A stretch of DNA of 64,000 nt, taken from positions 310,001 through 374,000 of the forward strand of contig CAWKOS010000008.1 of assembly GCA_963851295.1 (NCBI GenBank), written 5' to 3'. Source of the DNA: JAOPZW01 sp963851295. Lineage in GTDB: Bacteria > Actinomycetota > Thermoleophilia > Solirubrobacterales > Solirubrobacteraceae. This document shows, in pieces, positions 19,604-28,257 of the stretch (within the stretch, counting starts at the first letter, position 1; the number at the start of each line of letters is the position of its first letter). The notes below the pieces were generated by a model. The model made no database searches. It was not told the origin of the DNA and was given only the letters and a program-made list of their open reading frames with translations. The translations under genes were made by a program, and so were the position numbers.

Positions 19604-19858
19604 GGGTGGGTCGGGTCCTCCTGGATCTCGGGCTCTGATCGCGTGCGTACGAACGCAGGGTGAGCCTAGGTGTGCGGCGGCGGCCCAACCTTATCCACCC
19701 GTCGAAGAATCTTCCGCTCGCGTTCGCCCTGTTGGACGGGGCGAACAGGGCGCCTCTACCGGATGGCGAATCGGGCGGGTCGATCTTTCGACATCGGGCG
19801 AAAGACGCTCCGCCGGCCGGCCAACAGACTGCGAGGCGCACTCGACCCAGGAGGACCG
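19604..19858. promoter_or_regulatory. Divergent glnN/amt control region with two palindromes
   Basis: No gene is seen here. Two inverted repeats stand out: 19722-19746 (arms GTTCGCCCtG and CgGGGCGAAC, one mismatch) and 19784-19805 (TCTTTCG-N8-CGAAAGA, perfect 7-bp arms), the latter 54 bp before the amt start. Either could bind a nitrogen regulator such as a GlnR-like protein or the PucR-like product of 21704, but no known consensus is matched. A perfect AGGAGG precedes the amt ATG. Confidence 0.5.
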
Positions 19859-21328
19859 ATGAGACGTACCACGATGACCCGTGCCGTGATGTTGGGGCTG
19901 CTGGCCCTGCTCGCGCTCCCGGCCACGGGCCTGGCCGACACCTTCGATGCCGCCGGCAAGGGCCTGCCCGATTCGGTCGGCATCAACTCGATCTGGGTGA
20001 TCGTCGCCGGCTGCTTCGTCATGTTCATGCAGGCGGGCTTCGCCTTCCTGGAGATCGGCTTCTCGCGCGGCAAGAACGCCGGCACGGTCGTCGCCAAGAT
20101 CCTCACGAACTTCTCGATCGCGGCGATCCTGTATTGGGCCGTGGGCTTCGCGTTCGCCTTCGGCGGCGCGACCGGCCACATCATCGGCGACACCGGCTTC
20201 TTCCTGCGCGACTTCGGCGATCCGCAGAAGGCCTTCCCGATCATGGGGCTCTCGGACGCCACCATCGAGTCGAAGTGGTTCTTCCAGTTCGTCTTCTGCG
20301 CCGTCTCGCTGGCGATCGTGTGGGGCACGACGCTCGAGCGCATCAAGTTCGGCGTCTACGTCATCTACGCCGTCATCTTCAGCGCGCTCATCTACCCCAT
20401 CGCCTCCGGCTGGGTGTTCGGCGGCGGCTGGCTGCAGGTCAACGTCGGCATGCAGGACTTCGCCGGTTCGACGGCCGTCCACCTGATCGGCGCCACCGGC
20501 GCCCTCGCCGCCCTGCTGCTGCTCGGCCCGCGTCGTGGCAAGTACGGCGCTGACGGCAAGGCGCGCGCCATTCCCGGCCACAACATGCCGCTCTTCGGGC
20601 TCGGCGTGCTGATCCTGTGGCTGGGCTGGTTCGGCTTCAACCCGGGCTCGACGCTCGGCGCCCTCGACGGCCGCTTCACCGAGGTCCTCCTCGTCACGCA
20701 GATGGCGGCCTCCGCCGGCGTGCTGGGCGCGCTGATCACCGCGCGCCTGAAGACGGGGCAGATCGACATCGGCATGGCCGGCAACGGCGCCATCGGCGCG
20801 CTCGTCGCCATCACGGCCCCGTCGGGCTACGTCGCCCCCTGGGCCGGCGTGGTCATCGGCTTCATCGCCGGCATCATCGTCCCGCTCGGCGTCTACGCGA
20901 TCGATCGCAAGCTCGACGACCCGGTCGGCGCCCTCACCGCGCACGGTCTGTGCGGCATCTGGGGCACGCTGTCGTGCGGCCTGTTCACGCTGCCGTCGCT
21001 GGCGGCCTACAACGCGGTCGGCAAGCCCGGGCTGTTCTACTCGGGCTCGTTCCACCAGCTCGGCGCCCAGGCGCTCGGCGTGGTGACGGTGTTCGCCTTC
21101 GTGTTCGCGGCCAGCTACGCCTCGTTCTGGGCCATCAAGAAGACCTACGGCCTGCGCGTCAGCGCGGAGGAGGAAGAGGCCGGCCTGGACATCTCCGAGC
21201 ACGGCATGTACGGCTATCCGGAGCAGTTCATCCCGATCCCCGAGCTCGTCGGCTACGGTGCGGCTCCGCATGTGGCCACCCCGGCCACGGCGGCATCGAT
21301 GACGACCACTCAGGAGGTGACGGCGTGA
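19859..21328 (+). CDS. amt: Ammonium transporter
   Basis: A 489-residue protein with a signal-like N-terminus (to about ALPATGLADT) and eleven membrane helices. Family landmarks include FLEIGFSRGKNAGTVVAKIL, DFAGSTAVHLIGATGALAAL (pore histidine region), LILWLGWFGFNPGS and LTAHGLCGIWGTLSCGLF (second pore histidine). The C-terminal tail beyond the last helix is long and ends in an Ala/Thr-rich stretch. AGGAGG lies 4 nt before the ATG. It imports ammonium and overlaps the PII gene by GTGA, the standard pairing in which PII plugs the channel when nitrogen is plentiful. Confidence 0.96.
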   Translation: MRRTTMTRAVMLGLLALLALPATGLADTFDAAGKGLPDSVGINSIWVIVAGCFVMFMQAGFAFLEIGFSRGKNAGTVVAKILTNFSIAAILYWAVGFAFAFGGATGHIIGDTGFFLRDFGDPQKAFPIMGLSDATIESKWFFQFVFCAVSLAIVWGTTLERIKFGVYVIYAVIFSALIYPIASGWVFGGGWLQVNVGMQDFAGSTAVHLIGATGALAALLLLGPRRGKYGADGKARAIPGHNMPLFGLGVLILWLGWFGFNPGSTLGALDGRFTEVLLVTQMAASAGVLGALITARLKTGQIDIGMAGNGAIGALVAITAPSGYVAPWAGVVIGFIAGIIVPLGVYAIDRKLDDPVGALTAHGLCGIWGTLSCGLFTLPSLAAYNAVGKPGLFYSGSFHQLGAQALGVVTVFAFVFAASYASFWAIKKTYGLRVSAEEEEAGLDISEHGMYGYPEQFIPIPELVGYGAAPHVATPATAASMTTTQEVTA

Positions 21329-21696
21329 AGAAGGTCGAGGCCTTCGTCCGCCACGAGGCGTTCGAGCCGATCCGCATGGAGCTGCTGAGCCTGGGCTTCC
21401 CGTCGCTGAGCATCAGCGAGGTGAAGGGCTCGGGCCGGCAGAAGGGGATCACCGAGCGCTATCGCGGGGCCGAGCTGACGAACTACCTGCGGCCCAAGGT
21501 CAAGCTCGAGTGCGTGGTCGCCGACCGCGACGTGCAGACGATCGTCGACACGATCCTCAAGCACGCCCGGACCGGCGCCGTGGGCGACGGCAAGGTGTTC
21601 GTGATCCCAGTGGAGGAGAGCTACCGCGTGCGGACCGGTGAGTCCGGCGAGGAGGTCCTCCAGGCCCACCCGGACCCGGCGGCCGCCACGACCTGA
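21325..21696 (+). CDS. glnB: PII nitrogen regulatory protein (variant T-loop)
   Basis: A 123-residue PII protein; it should form a trimer that binds ATP/ADP and 2-oxoglutarate and controls the Amt channel. The T-loop reads GRQKGITERYRGAELTNYL. Tyr46 is present, but the position of Tyr51, the residue uridylylated in E. coli GlnB and adenylylated in actinobacterial GlnK, is leucine. The following RPKVKLECVVADRD and the B-loop TGAVGDGKVFVIPV are normal. The usual short tail is extended by about ten residues (EEVLQAHPDPAAATT). A GGAGG box precedes the GTG, which overlaps the amt stop. Confidence 0.93.
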   Translation: MKKVEAFVRHEAFEPIRMELLSLGFPSLSISEVKGSGRQKGITERYRGAELTNYLRPKVKLECVVADRDVQTIVDTILKHARTGAVGDGKVFVIPVEESYRVRTGESGEEVLQAHPDPAAATT

Positions 21697-21703
21697 GGAG
21701 AGG

Positions 21704-22927
21704 ATGAGTCGCGTGCCCGAGGCGGCGGGATCTGAAAGGGAGCCCGCCGCCCCGCGCGGCGGCGGAGGGATCGTCGAACGGCTGCGCGCCGTTCACCTGG
21801 AGATGGTCGACGCCGTGCTGGGCGGCGACGGCCTCGACAAGGTGGCGGCGCTCGCCGCCGACGCGGCCGGGGCGGCGGTGGCGATCGTGATCCCACGGCT
21901 CGGCGCCGCGGCCGCGGCGCCCCACCTCGCCGACGACGACCTGGCGACGCTGCGCCGCTACGTCGCCGATCGCGTCAAGGACCGCCCGGCCCAGGTGCCG
22001 CCGGCGGTGGCCGCCGAGGTCCCGATCATGTCCGGCGACGACATCGTCGGGGCCGTGCTCATGCTGATCGGACCCAACCCACCCGGGCAGGAGGCGGGGG
22101 AGTTCCTGCACCTGGCGGCCGTCGCCTCGCTGACCGAGGTCGCCGTCGAGGAGGCCAAGGAGGAGGTCGAGCAGAACCTGCGCGGCTCCTTCCTGGAGGA
22201 CCTGCGCTCGCGACCGGAGCTCGAGCCGCGCGACATCGTGCGGCGCGCCGGGCGGCTGGGCTGCGACCTGTCGCGCGGCGCGGTGGTGCTGTGCGCCGAG
22301 CTGACGACCGACCGCCCGCGCCACGTCGTGGCCACGATCGCCGAGGACCACCCGGGGGCGCTGGCCCAGCACATGGACGGCCGCGTCTACGCGCTGCTGC
22401 CCGCCATCGGCGGCGACGACGCCCCCGAGCGCACGCTCGAGCGCGCGCGCCGCCTGGCCGAGCGCCTGCGCCAGCACGGCACGGTCGGCCTGTCGAGCTT
22501 CTACGCCGATCCCGGCGAGTTCGGGCGCGCGATCCAGGAGGCCGAGCTCGTCCTCGACGTCCTGCGCCAGTCCGACGCGCCGATCGCCCAGGACATCGGG
22601 ACCGGGACCTACCGGCTGCTCTTCCGCGTCCTCGCCTCGCACCCCGAGGAGGTGCGCTCGTTCTACGAGGACACGGTGGCGCCGATCGTCCGCTACGACG
22701 ACCAGTACCGCACCGACCTCGTGGGCACGCTCGAGGCCTACCTCGACCAGAACTGCAACATGAACGCGACCGCGGCGGCGATCTATGCCCACCGTCATAC
22801 GGTCGCGTACCGCCTGGAGCGCGTGAAGGAGCTGACGGGCCTGGACCCGATGCTCTCCGAGGACCGCGAGCGCCTCGGGCTGGGGCTGAAGGCCTATCGC
22901 ATCATCGCGCCGCGGCTGCCGAAGTAG
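21704..22927 (+). CDS. PucR/CdaR-type transcriptional regulator
   Basis: The 407-residue protein ends in the PucR C-terminal helix-turn-helix: LVGTLEAYLDQNCNMNATAAAIY followed by AHRHTVAYRLERVKELTGLDP. Residues about 60-160 look like a GAF-type sensor domain, and the middle contains the GGDEF-like CdaR region (GLSSFYADPGEFGRAIQEAE). It starts 7 nt after glnB with an AGGAGAGG box, so it belongs to the amt-glnB operon. Regulation of this nitrogen cluster is a reasonable guess; the ligand is unknown. Confidence 0.87.
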   Translation: MSRVPEAAGSEREPAAPRGGGGIVERLRAVHLEMVDAVLGGDGLDKVAALAADAAGAAVAIVIPRLGAAAAAPHLADDDLATLRRYVADRVKDRPAQVPPAVAAEVPIMSGDDIVGAVLMLIGPNPPGQEAGEFLHLAAVASLTEVAVEEAKEEVEQNLRGSFLEDLRSRPELEPRDIVRRAGRLGCDLSRGAVVLCAELTTDRPRHVVATIAEDHPGALAQHMDGRVYALLPAIGGDDAPERTLERARRLAERLRQHGTVGLSSFYADPGEFGRAIQEAELVLDVLRQSDAPIAQDIGTGTYRLLFRVLASHPEEVRSFYEDTVAPIVRYDDQYRTDLVGTLEAYLDQNCNMNATAAAIYAHRHTVAYRLERVKELTGLDPMLSEDRERLGLGLKAYRIIAPRLPK

Positions 22928-22930
22928 GCC

Positions 22931-22974
22931 GAACGTCGGTTTTGCCCCGTCTGGACGGGGCAAAACCGACGTTC
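22931..22974. terminator. Bidirectional terminator hairpin (dispersed palindromic repeat)
   Basis: Two perfect 21-bp complementary arms (22931-22951 and 22954-22974) separated by TG, between the convergent PucR-like and coiled-coil genes. The arms begin GAACGTCGGTTTTGCC. The inner T and A runs would serve as release tracts for either strand. A related palindrome with the same ends lies at 63452-63501. Confidence 0.85.
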
Positions 22975-22979
22975 AGCGC

Positions 22980-24248
22980 CTAGAACGGCTTGATCACGAG
23001 CAGCAGCGCGAGGACGACGATCGCCAGCGCGGCGAAGGCCAGGGCGCGGGTGAGCCACGCGGCGGCGGCGCTGCGCCGCGGCGTCTGGCCGGGCTCGATG
23101 TGGCGGGCGCCGATGGCGGCCGTCCCCGGCGCGGCCTCCGCCGGGGCGCCCTCGCCGGTGCGCCGCGGGCGGCGGGCGCCGAGCACGCGGACGGTCTCAC
23201 CCGGGCTGCCCTCGATGGCGCTCGGCTCGCGCGACGCGACCTCGGTCGGGTCCTCGGTGGGGTGGTCCCAGGCGATGCCCTCCAGCGAGGGATCCTCGTA
23301 GGTCGGCCCGTGCGCCTCGGCGCGGGCCGCGGCGAGCGCCTCCTCGCCGCCGGGGGCGGCCGTCGCGGCATCCTCGTGTTCGGGAGCGACCGCGGCGTCC
23401 TCGTCGTCGGCGGCCACCGTGGTCGGGTGCTCGTCGAGCGGCTCGTCGTCCACGGCCGTCACGCGGCCCCGGCGGACGCCGGCCTCGGCGGCCGCCGCGC
23501 GCTCGCGCTCGCGCTCGAGGTCGCGGCGCATCGCCTCGGCCTCGGCACGGGCGGCGCGCAGGGCACGGCGGGCCTCGGCCGCCTCGGCCTCGATCTCGGC
23601 GATGCGCTCGTCCGCCGCGCGCGCGGTCTCCTCGTCGCGGCCGGACAGCGCGGCCTGGAGCTCCTCGTCGCGGCGCACGAGCTCGGCCGCGTGGTCGCGA
23701 CGCGCCGCGGCGAGGTCGTCGTCGAGGCTCGAGGCCCGCCGGGCGTGGTCGTCGCGCGCCATGCGCGCCTCGGCCATCTGGGCCTCGGCGGCCTCGCGCG
23801 CCTCGCGCTCGGTGCCCGCCGACGCGAGCGCCGCGGCGGCGGCGGCGCGCGCCTCGTCGGCCGTGCGTCGCAGCGCGTTGGCCTCGCGCGCCAGGCGGAC
23901 CTCGCGGTCGCCGGTGCCCTCGGCCGGGTCCGGCACGGGGAGGTCGAGGAGGAGCTGGCGCCCCACCGCGAGCGAGAAGTCGCCGTCGTCGAGCAGCTCG
24001 AGGGCGATCGCGTAGCTGGCGCGCCACAGCGCGCCCCCGTCGGGCTCGGCCTGCGCGTCGCCCGCGGCGGCGGGCGCGATCTCGCGCGAGCCCTCGGCGC
24101 CCTCGGCCATCAGCCGCGGCACGCCCAGGCGCCGGCGCGTGTCGGCGCGGAAGCGGCCCTCGAGCTCGAGCAGCGCCACGTCCGGGCTCACCGGCTCGAC
24201 GGTGAAGCGCAGGACCTCGAAGCTCAGCCCACTGGCGACGGCGCTCAT
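22980..24248 (-). CDS. Unknown membrane-anchored coiled-coil protein
   Basis: I do not recognise this 422-residue protein. Residues about 1-130 form a mixed domain (FEVLRFTVEPVSPDVALLELEGRF) with a partly conserved look; about 140-270 is a long charged Ala/Glu/Arg coiled coil; about 270-390 is acidic and disordered; and the last 25 residues are one hydrophobic helix (LAFAALAIVVLALLLVIKPF), a tail anchor. The ATG at 24248 overlaps the stop of the upstream gene by one base (TGATG), so the two membrane proteins are co-translated and may work together. A role in envelope organisation is only a guess. Confidence 0.7.
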   Translation of the reverse strand: MSAVASGLSFEVLRFTVEPVSPDVALLELEGRFRADTRRRLGVPRLMAEGAEGSREIAPAAAGDAQAEPDGGALWRASYAIALELLDDGDFSLAVGRQLLLDLPVPDPAEGTGDREVRLAREANALRRTADEARAAAAAALASAGTEREAREAAEAQMAEARMARDDHARRASSLDDDLAAARRDHAAELVRRDEELQAALSGRDEETARAADERIAEIEAEAAEARRALRAARAEAEAMRRDLERERERAAAAEAGVRRGRVTAVDDEPLDEHPTTVAADDEDAAVAPEHEDAATAAPGGEEALAAARAEAHGPTYEDPSLEGIAWDHPTEDPTEVASREPSAIEGSPGETVRVLGARRPRRTGEGAPAEAAPGTAAIGARHIEPGQTPRRSAAAAWLTRALAFAALAIVVLALLLVIKPF

Positions 24249-24871
24249 CACTCCTGGGCGGGCTCGATGGGATCCAGGGCCTGCGTGCGCTGCGGGTCCT
24301 CGTCGGGCTCGGCGACGTCGGCCTCGCGCGGCTCACGGGGCTCGCGCGGCTCGAGCAGCGGCTCGCCGCGACGGAAGCGGCGCGGGCGCGCCGGCGCGTC
24401 GGTCTCCTCGACGGCGGTGGCCTCGGCCGCCTCGGCGGCGCTCTCGCGGGCGTCGATGGCGGCGGCGCGGCGGCGACGCTCGCGCCCCCGCACGTCGACG
24501 GTCACCGAGATGCTCGCGGCGCCCAGCAGCGCGCCGGCGGCCATGAGCGCGGTGCCGCCGAGGGCCAGCCAGGCGCCGGAGGCGAGGTCGGAGTCGGCGA
24601 CGACCGGCGGCGGGTCGACGAGCTGGATGGCCACGACGATGAAGGCGATCGCCGAGATCAGGGGCAGCGCCCGGCCCAGGCCGCCGCTGCCGAAGCGCGG
24701 CGCGACGGCCAGCAGCCCGCACACGGCGGCGCCCGCCAGCACGAGGTCGAGCGCTTCGAACGTCGCCCAGGCGTCCCCGCCCGGGTCGTACCAGTCGATG
24801 AACAGGCTCACCAGCAGCAGGACGGCACCAACGGCGACGAGCCCGGTGCCCGCATCGAAGCGCTCGCGCAA
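24248..24871 (-). CDS. Unknown four-helix membrane protein with charged tail
   Basis: A 207-residue protein with four hydrophobic helices (GLVAVGAVLLLVSLFI; VLAGAAVCGLLAVA; LISAIAFIVVAIQLV; LALGGTALMAAGALLGAA) followed by an acidic/basic cytosolic tail containing a short Glu-Pro-Arg repeat (EPREPREPREAD). The helix pattern resembles small actinobacterial membrane proteins of no known role. It is directly upstream of, and coupled to, the coiled-coil protein gene. A GGAGG-like box (reads as ggatccctcc on the plus strand) lies near the start. Confidence 0.65.
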   Translation of the reverse strand: MRERFDAGTGLVAVGAVLLLVSLFIDWYDPGGDAWATFEALDLVLAGAAVCGLLAVAPRFGSGGLGRALPLISAIAFIVVAIQLVDPPPVVADSDLASGAWLALGGTALMAAGALLGAASISVTVDVRGRERRRRAAAIDARESAAEAAEATAVEETDAPARPRRFRRGEPLLEPREPREPREADVAEPDEDPQRTQALDPIEPAQE

Positions 24872-24957
24872 TGGGATCCCTCCGCGAGATCGGGGTCAAT
24901 CCGCAGTAAAGCGCACTGTTCGGCGCCTCGACGCGCCCGAAGCGTCGATTGCAGCGC

Positions 24958-25548
24958 TCAGCTGCCCTCGCGGACGACCTTGCCCGTGTCCGGGTCGACC
25001 TTCGCCTGCGCCGGCTTCTCCGACACGTCGACGGTGAACGACCCCTCCGGGGCGCGGTTGTCCGACAGGGTGGCCTTCGCCTTGCCGTTCAGCCCGGCGG
25101 CGACCTGCCACTTGACCGTGTGCGTGCCGGGCGCAACGGCGGTCACGCGCCAGACGAAGCGCCGGGTCTGGCCGGGCTCGAGGCGGCCGAGCGCCCACGT
25201 GTTCGTGTAGGCCGTGTCGCCCCCGCGCGGGCCGTCGTCGATGACCCAGACGGCGCGCGAGGGATCCGCCAGGCCGGCCTGCTCGGAGCGCGAGGCGAAC
25301 GAGTCGACGGTCACCGCGAGGTTGGGCACGGCCTGCGAGCCGGTGTTGCGCACCGCGATGACGAAGCGCTCGGACTTGGCGAGATGCTGCTTGGTCGGGA
25401 AGCTCGCGCGGACGATGGCGACGGGGAAGGTCCCCGACGGCTCGTCGGCGTCCTGGCGCTGGCCGCCGCCGCAGCCGGCGATCCCGAGCGCCAGCGGCGC
25501 GGCGCACAGGACCGCGACACGGCACGCGAACAGGCTCGACCCCTCCAC
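24958..25548 (-). CDS. Putative lipoprotein with CARDB-like domain
   Basis: A 196-residue protein with an export signal and lipobox (PLALGIAGC, cysteine near residue 26), then a polar linker and one beta-sandwich-like domain: SERFVIAVRNTGSQAVPNLAVTV, GRLEPGQTRRFVWRVTAV and GTHTVKWQVAAGL. The pattern of NTG...L.PG..G.H is that of CARDB or similar adhesion-type domains. GTG at 25548 is the first start; TACGTT lies 9 nt upstream. It diverges from the mce operon, with which it shares a 122-bp control region, so a lipid- or envelope-related role is possible. Confidence 0.7.
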   Translation of the reverse strand: MEGSSLFACRVAVLCAAPLALGIAGCGGGQRQDADEPSGTFPVAIVRASFPTKQHLAKSERFVIAVRNTGSQAVPNLAVTVDSFASRSEQAGLADPSRAVWVIDDGPRGGDTAYTNTWALGRLEPGQTRRFVWRVTAVAPGTHTVKWQVAAGLNGKAKATLSDNRAPEGSFTVDVSEKPAQAKVDPDTGKVVREGS

Positions 25549-25614
25549 TGCGGCCGGAACGTACCACAGGGTCCGCGCGCCCCATGCCGCTTACCTGAAC
25601 GCGACGGTTCGGGT

Positions 25615-25644
25615 TTGTCAGCGGTCCTGCCCTTTGCTTAGAGT
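25615..25644 (+). promoter_or_regulatory. Putative promoter of the yrbE-mce operon
   Basis: TTGTCA at 25615-25620 and TAGAGT at 25639-25644, separated by 18 nt, form the best-looking -35/-10 pair in the window. Transcription would start near 25651, leaving a short leader. Confidence 0.55.
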
Positions 25645-25670
25645 GCCCGAGTGCGGCGTTCCCGGAGGGG

Positions 25671-26513
25671 GTGCGTCGCTCGTGGGTCCCTACAACGAGG
25701 TGGGAATTGGTTCGCAACGTCGCCGACCGGGCGTTTCTTCCTACGAAGAACCTGCTCGAAGAGGTCGGGGACATGATGATCTTGACGGGGAAGACGATTC
25801 TGTCTGCCCTGCGTCCGCCGTACCCCTATGGCGGCGAGTTCGTCAGCCAGTTCCTCTTCGCACTGCGGCTGTGCTGGTTCCCGCTGCTGGTCTCGACCGT
25901 GGCCTTCGGCTACGGCGCGCCCGGCCTGCAGGCGGCCAACTTCCTCGTCCTCTTCGGGGCCATCGACCGCCTCGGCGGCTTCTTCGTGCTCGCGTCGATC
26001 CGCGAGTTCGCGCCCTTCGTGGACGCGATCGTGCTCGCCGGCGTGGCCGGCACCGCGATCACGGCCGACCTCGGCGCGCGCAAGATCCGCGAGGAGCTCG
26101 ACGCGCTGCAGGTGCTCGGCGTCGACCCCGTGAAGAACCTCGTCGTGCCGCGCTTCCTGGCGCTGATGCTCGTCACCGGCCTCTTCGACGTCTACGCGCT
26201 GCTCTTCGGCATCTTCGGCGGCGTCCTCGCGACGCTCGTCAACGGCGCCCCGCTGGGCCCGTTCTGGGCCACCTTCTTCACGAACGCCTCCGTCACGGAC
26301 CTGTGGGGGTCGGTCCTCAAGTGCACCTTGTTCGGTGCGATCATCGCAATCGTCTGCTGCTACAAGGGCATGACCGCCTCGGGCGGGGCCGAGGGCGTCG
26401 GCCGCGCCGTGAATCAGGCGGTCGTCATAGCCTTCCTGGGCGTCTTCGCCTTCAACTACGTCTTCACCCAGACGCTCCTGGCCACGCACCCCGAGATCAC
26501 GGTGATCAAGTAG
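25671..26513 (+). CDS. YrbE/MlaE-family permease A of the Mce transporter
   Basis: The 280-residue protein is the first of two MlaE-type permeases. Five or so hydrophobic helices are seen, with the family region FVLASIREFAPFVDAIVLAGVAGTAITADLGARK followed by REELDALQVLGVDPVKNLVVPR. The GTG at 25671 has GGAGGGG directly against it, too close to work well; a TTG at 25707 with AGGTGG upstream is an alternative that would shorten the protein by 12 residues. It and the next gene form the membrane channel through which Mce-carried lipids or sterols reach the ATPase-driven step. Confidence 0.92.
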   Translation: MRRSWVPTTRWELVRNVADRAFLPTKNLLEEVGDMMILTGKTILSALRPPYPYGGEFVSQFLFALRLCWFPLLVSTVAFGYGAPGLQAANFLVLFGAIDRLGGFFVLASIREFAPFVDAIVLAGVAGTAITADLGARKIREELDALQVLGVDPVKNLVVPRFLALMLVTGLFDVYALLFGIFGGVLATLVNGAPLGPFWATFFTNASVTDLWGSVLKCTLFGAIIAIVCCYKGMTASGGAEGVGRAVNQAVVIAFLGVFAFNYVFTQTLLATHPEITVIK

Positions 26514-27310
26514 TGGGCGGCTGGCTGGCGGTCCCCAAGGACTGGATCTCGAGCTTCGGCGAGATCGCGAAGTTCTGCGGCAAGGTCCTGGGCCAGGTCT
26601 ACGGCCTGCGCGTCTTCCGCTTCTTCGGCGAGGCCCTGCGCCAGGCCGGGATCCTGATCCTCTCCTCGACGCTCGTCATCTGGGGCCTGGTCTTCATCAT
26701 CGGCCTGCAGTGCGGGATCGAGGGCGCCTACTTCAACCGCTCGGTGGGCGCGCCGGCCTACGCCGGCGTCTTCAGCGCCTGGTGCGACCTGCGCGAGCTC
26801 GTGCCCTACGCCTTCGGCTACATGATGGCCGCCAAGGTCGGCACCGGCATCGTGGCCGAGCTGGGCTCGATGCGGATCTCCGACGAGATCGACGCCCTCG
26901 AGGTCATGGGCATCGACTCGATGCTCTTCCTGTGCGCGACGCGCCTGCTCGCCGCGTGGATGGTGCTGCCCTTCATGTACATCGCGGCCGTCGGCGCGGG
27001 CTTCTTCGCCAGCTACCTGGCGGTCGTGCAGCAGATCGGCGAGGTCTCCAGCGGCGGCTTCTTCCTGATCTTCTGGATGTTCCAGAACCCGCCCGATCTC
27101 TTATACAGCGTGCTCAAGGGGATGTTCATGGCCACGGCCATCGTCCTCGTCGGCTGCTACTACGGCTACACCGCCGGCGGCGGACCGGTGGGGGTGGGGA
27201 CCGCGACCGCGAAGTCGATGGTGCTCAACATCGTGCTCGTGCACCTCATAGGCATGCTCGGCACGCAGCTGTTCTGGGGCGCGAACCCGAGAGCCCCGAT
27301 CGGAGGTTGA
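26513..27310 (+). CDS. YrbE/MlaE-family permease B of the Mce transporter
   Basis: A 265-residue second MlaE permease, paralogous to the one before, whose stop it overlaps by one base (TAGTG). Landmarks: FGYMMAAKVGTGIVAELGSMRISDEIDALEVMGIDSM and, at the end, CYYGYTAGGGPVGVGTATAKSM. Mce operons encode two such permeases which pair as a heterodimer in the membrane. The GTG at 26513 is fixed by the overlap and by the length of the family. Confidence 0.93.
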   Translation: MGGWLAVPKDWISSFGEIAKFCGKVLGQVYGLRVFRFFGEALRQAGILILSSTLVIWGLVFIIGLQCGIEGAYFNRSVGAPAYAGVFSAWCDLRELVPYAFGYMMAAKVGTGIVAELGSMRISDEIDALEVMGIDSMLFLCATRLLAAWMVLPFMYIAAVGAGFFASYLAVVQQIGEVSSGGFFLIFWMFQNPPDLLYSVLKGMFMATAIVLVGCYYGYTAGGGPVGVGTATAKSMVLNIVLVHLIGMLGTQLFWGANPRAPIGG

Positions 27311-27315
27311 CCTTC

Positions 27316-28257
27316 ATGGACGACGAGCGACGGACCGCCGACGAGCACGCCGAGGAGCCCCTCACCGAGGACGACTTCGCGCGTGACGAGGAGGAGCGCC
27401 GCGAGCGCGCCGAGAGCTCGCGCGTCTCCGTGGTCAACGAGCCCCAGCGCTCCGACGACGACGAGTTCCGCTGGCACACGGGGCTCAACCGGCCGACCGG
27501 CGCCGCCGACGCGGTCGAGTTCGTCGACGTCCACAAGGCCTTCGGGCGCAACAAGATCCTGCGCGGCCTGAACATGGGCATCCCCGAGGGGAAGATCTCG
27601 ATGATCCTCGGGCCCTCGGGCACGGGCAAGTCGGTGTGCATCAAGCACATGGTCGGGCTGCTGTATCCCGACGAGGGCGACATCCTCGTCCACGGCGAGT
27701 CGGTGCCCAACATGCACGACGACGAGCTCTTCGAGATGCGCAAGAAGTTCGGCGTCCTCTTCCAGGACGGCGCCCTCTTCGGCTCGATGAACCTGCTCGA
27801 CAACGTCGCCTTCCCGCTGCGCCAGCACACCGACAAGGGCGAGGAGGAGATCCTCGAGATCGTCAACCGCCGGCTGACCGAGGTCGGCCTGCAGGACTCG
27901 GGCGACAAGATGCCCAACGAGCTCTCGGGCGGGATGCGCAAGCGCGCGGGCTTCGCGCGGGCGCTCGTGCTCGACCCCGACATCGTGCTCTTCGACGAGC
28001 CCGACTCGGGCCTGGACCCCGTCCGCACCGCCCTGCTGTGCGAGCTCATCCAGGAGATCCACGAGGAGAACGGCGGCGCCTACGTCGTCATCACCCACGA
28101 CATCATGAGCGCGCGCCGCGTCGCCGAGCACATCTCGGTGCTGTGGAAGGGGCGCATCGTGGAATCCGGTCCGGCCGAGGAGCTCTTCAACTCCGACAAC
28201 GCCTTCGTGCGCCAGTTCCTGTCGGGCGAGTCGCAGGGGCCGCTGGGCATGGAGTAG
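27316..28257 (+). CDS. ABC transporter ATPase of the Mce system (MlaF/MceG-like)
   Basis: A 313-residue ATPase with Walker A ILGPSGTGKSVCIKHMVGLL, Q-loop FGVLFQDGALFGSMNL, signature ELSGGMRKRAGFARALV, Walker B IVLFDEPDSGLDPVRT and switch histidine VITHDIM. The first ~75 residues are an acidic, disordered extension not usual in MlaF. In mycobacteria the ATPase gene (mceG) lies apart from the mce operons; here it is inside, as in MlaFEDB-type operons. It starts 5 nt after the second permease. Confidence 0.94.
   Translation: MDDERRTADEHAEEPLTEDDFARDEEERRERAESSRVSVVNEPQRSDDDEFRWHTGLNRPTGAADAVEFVDVHKAFGRNKILRGLNMGIPEGKISMILGPSGTGKSVCIKHMVGLLYPDEGDILVHGESVPNMHDDELFEMRKKFGVLFQDGALFGSMNLLDNVAFPLRQHTDKGEEEILEIVNRRLTEVGLQDSGDKMPNELSGGMRKRAGFARALVLDPDIVLFDEPDSGLDPVRTALLCELIQEIHEENGGAYVVITHDIMSARRVAEHISVLWKGRIVESGPAEELFNSDNAFVRQFLSGESQGPLGME

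Noticed and set aside
22940..22983. Peptides of the type VLPRLDGAKPTF encoded across the repeats at 22.9 and 63.4 kb
   Set aside because: They arise from reading the shared palindromic repeat in frame; there is no independent gene signal.
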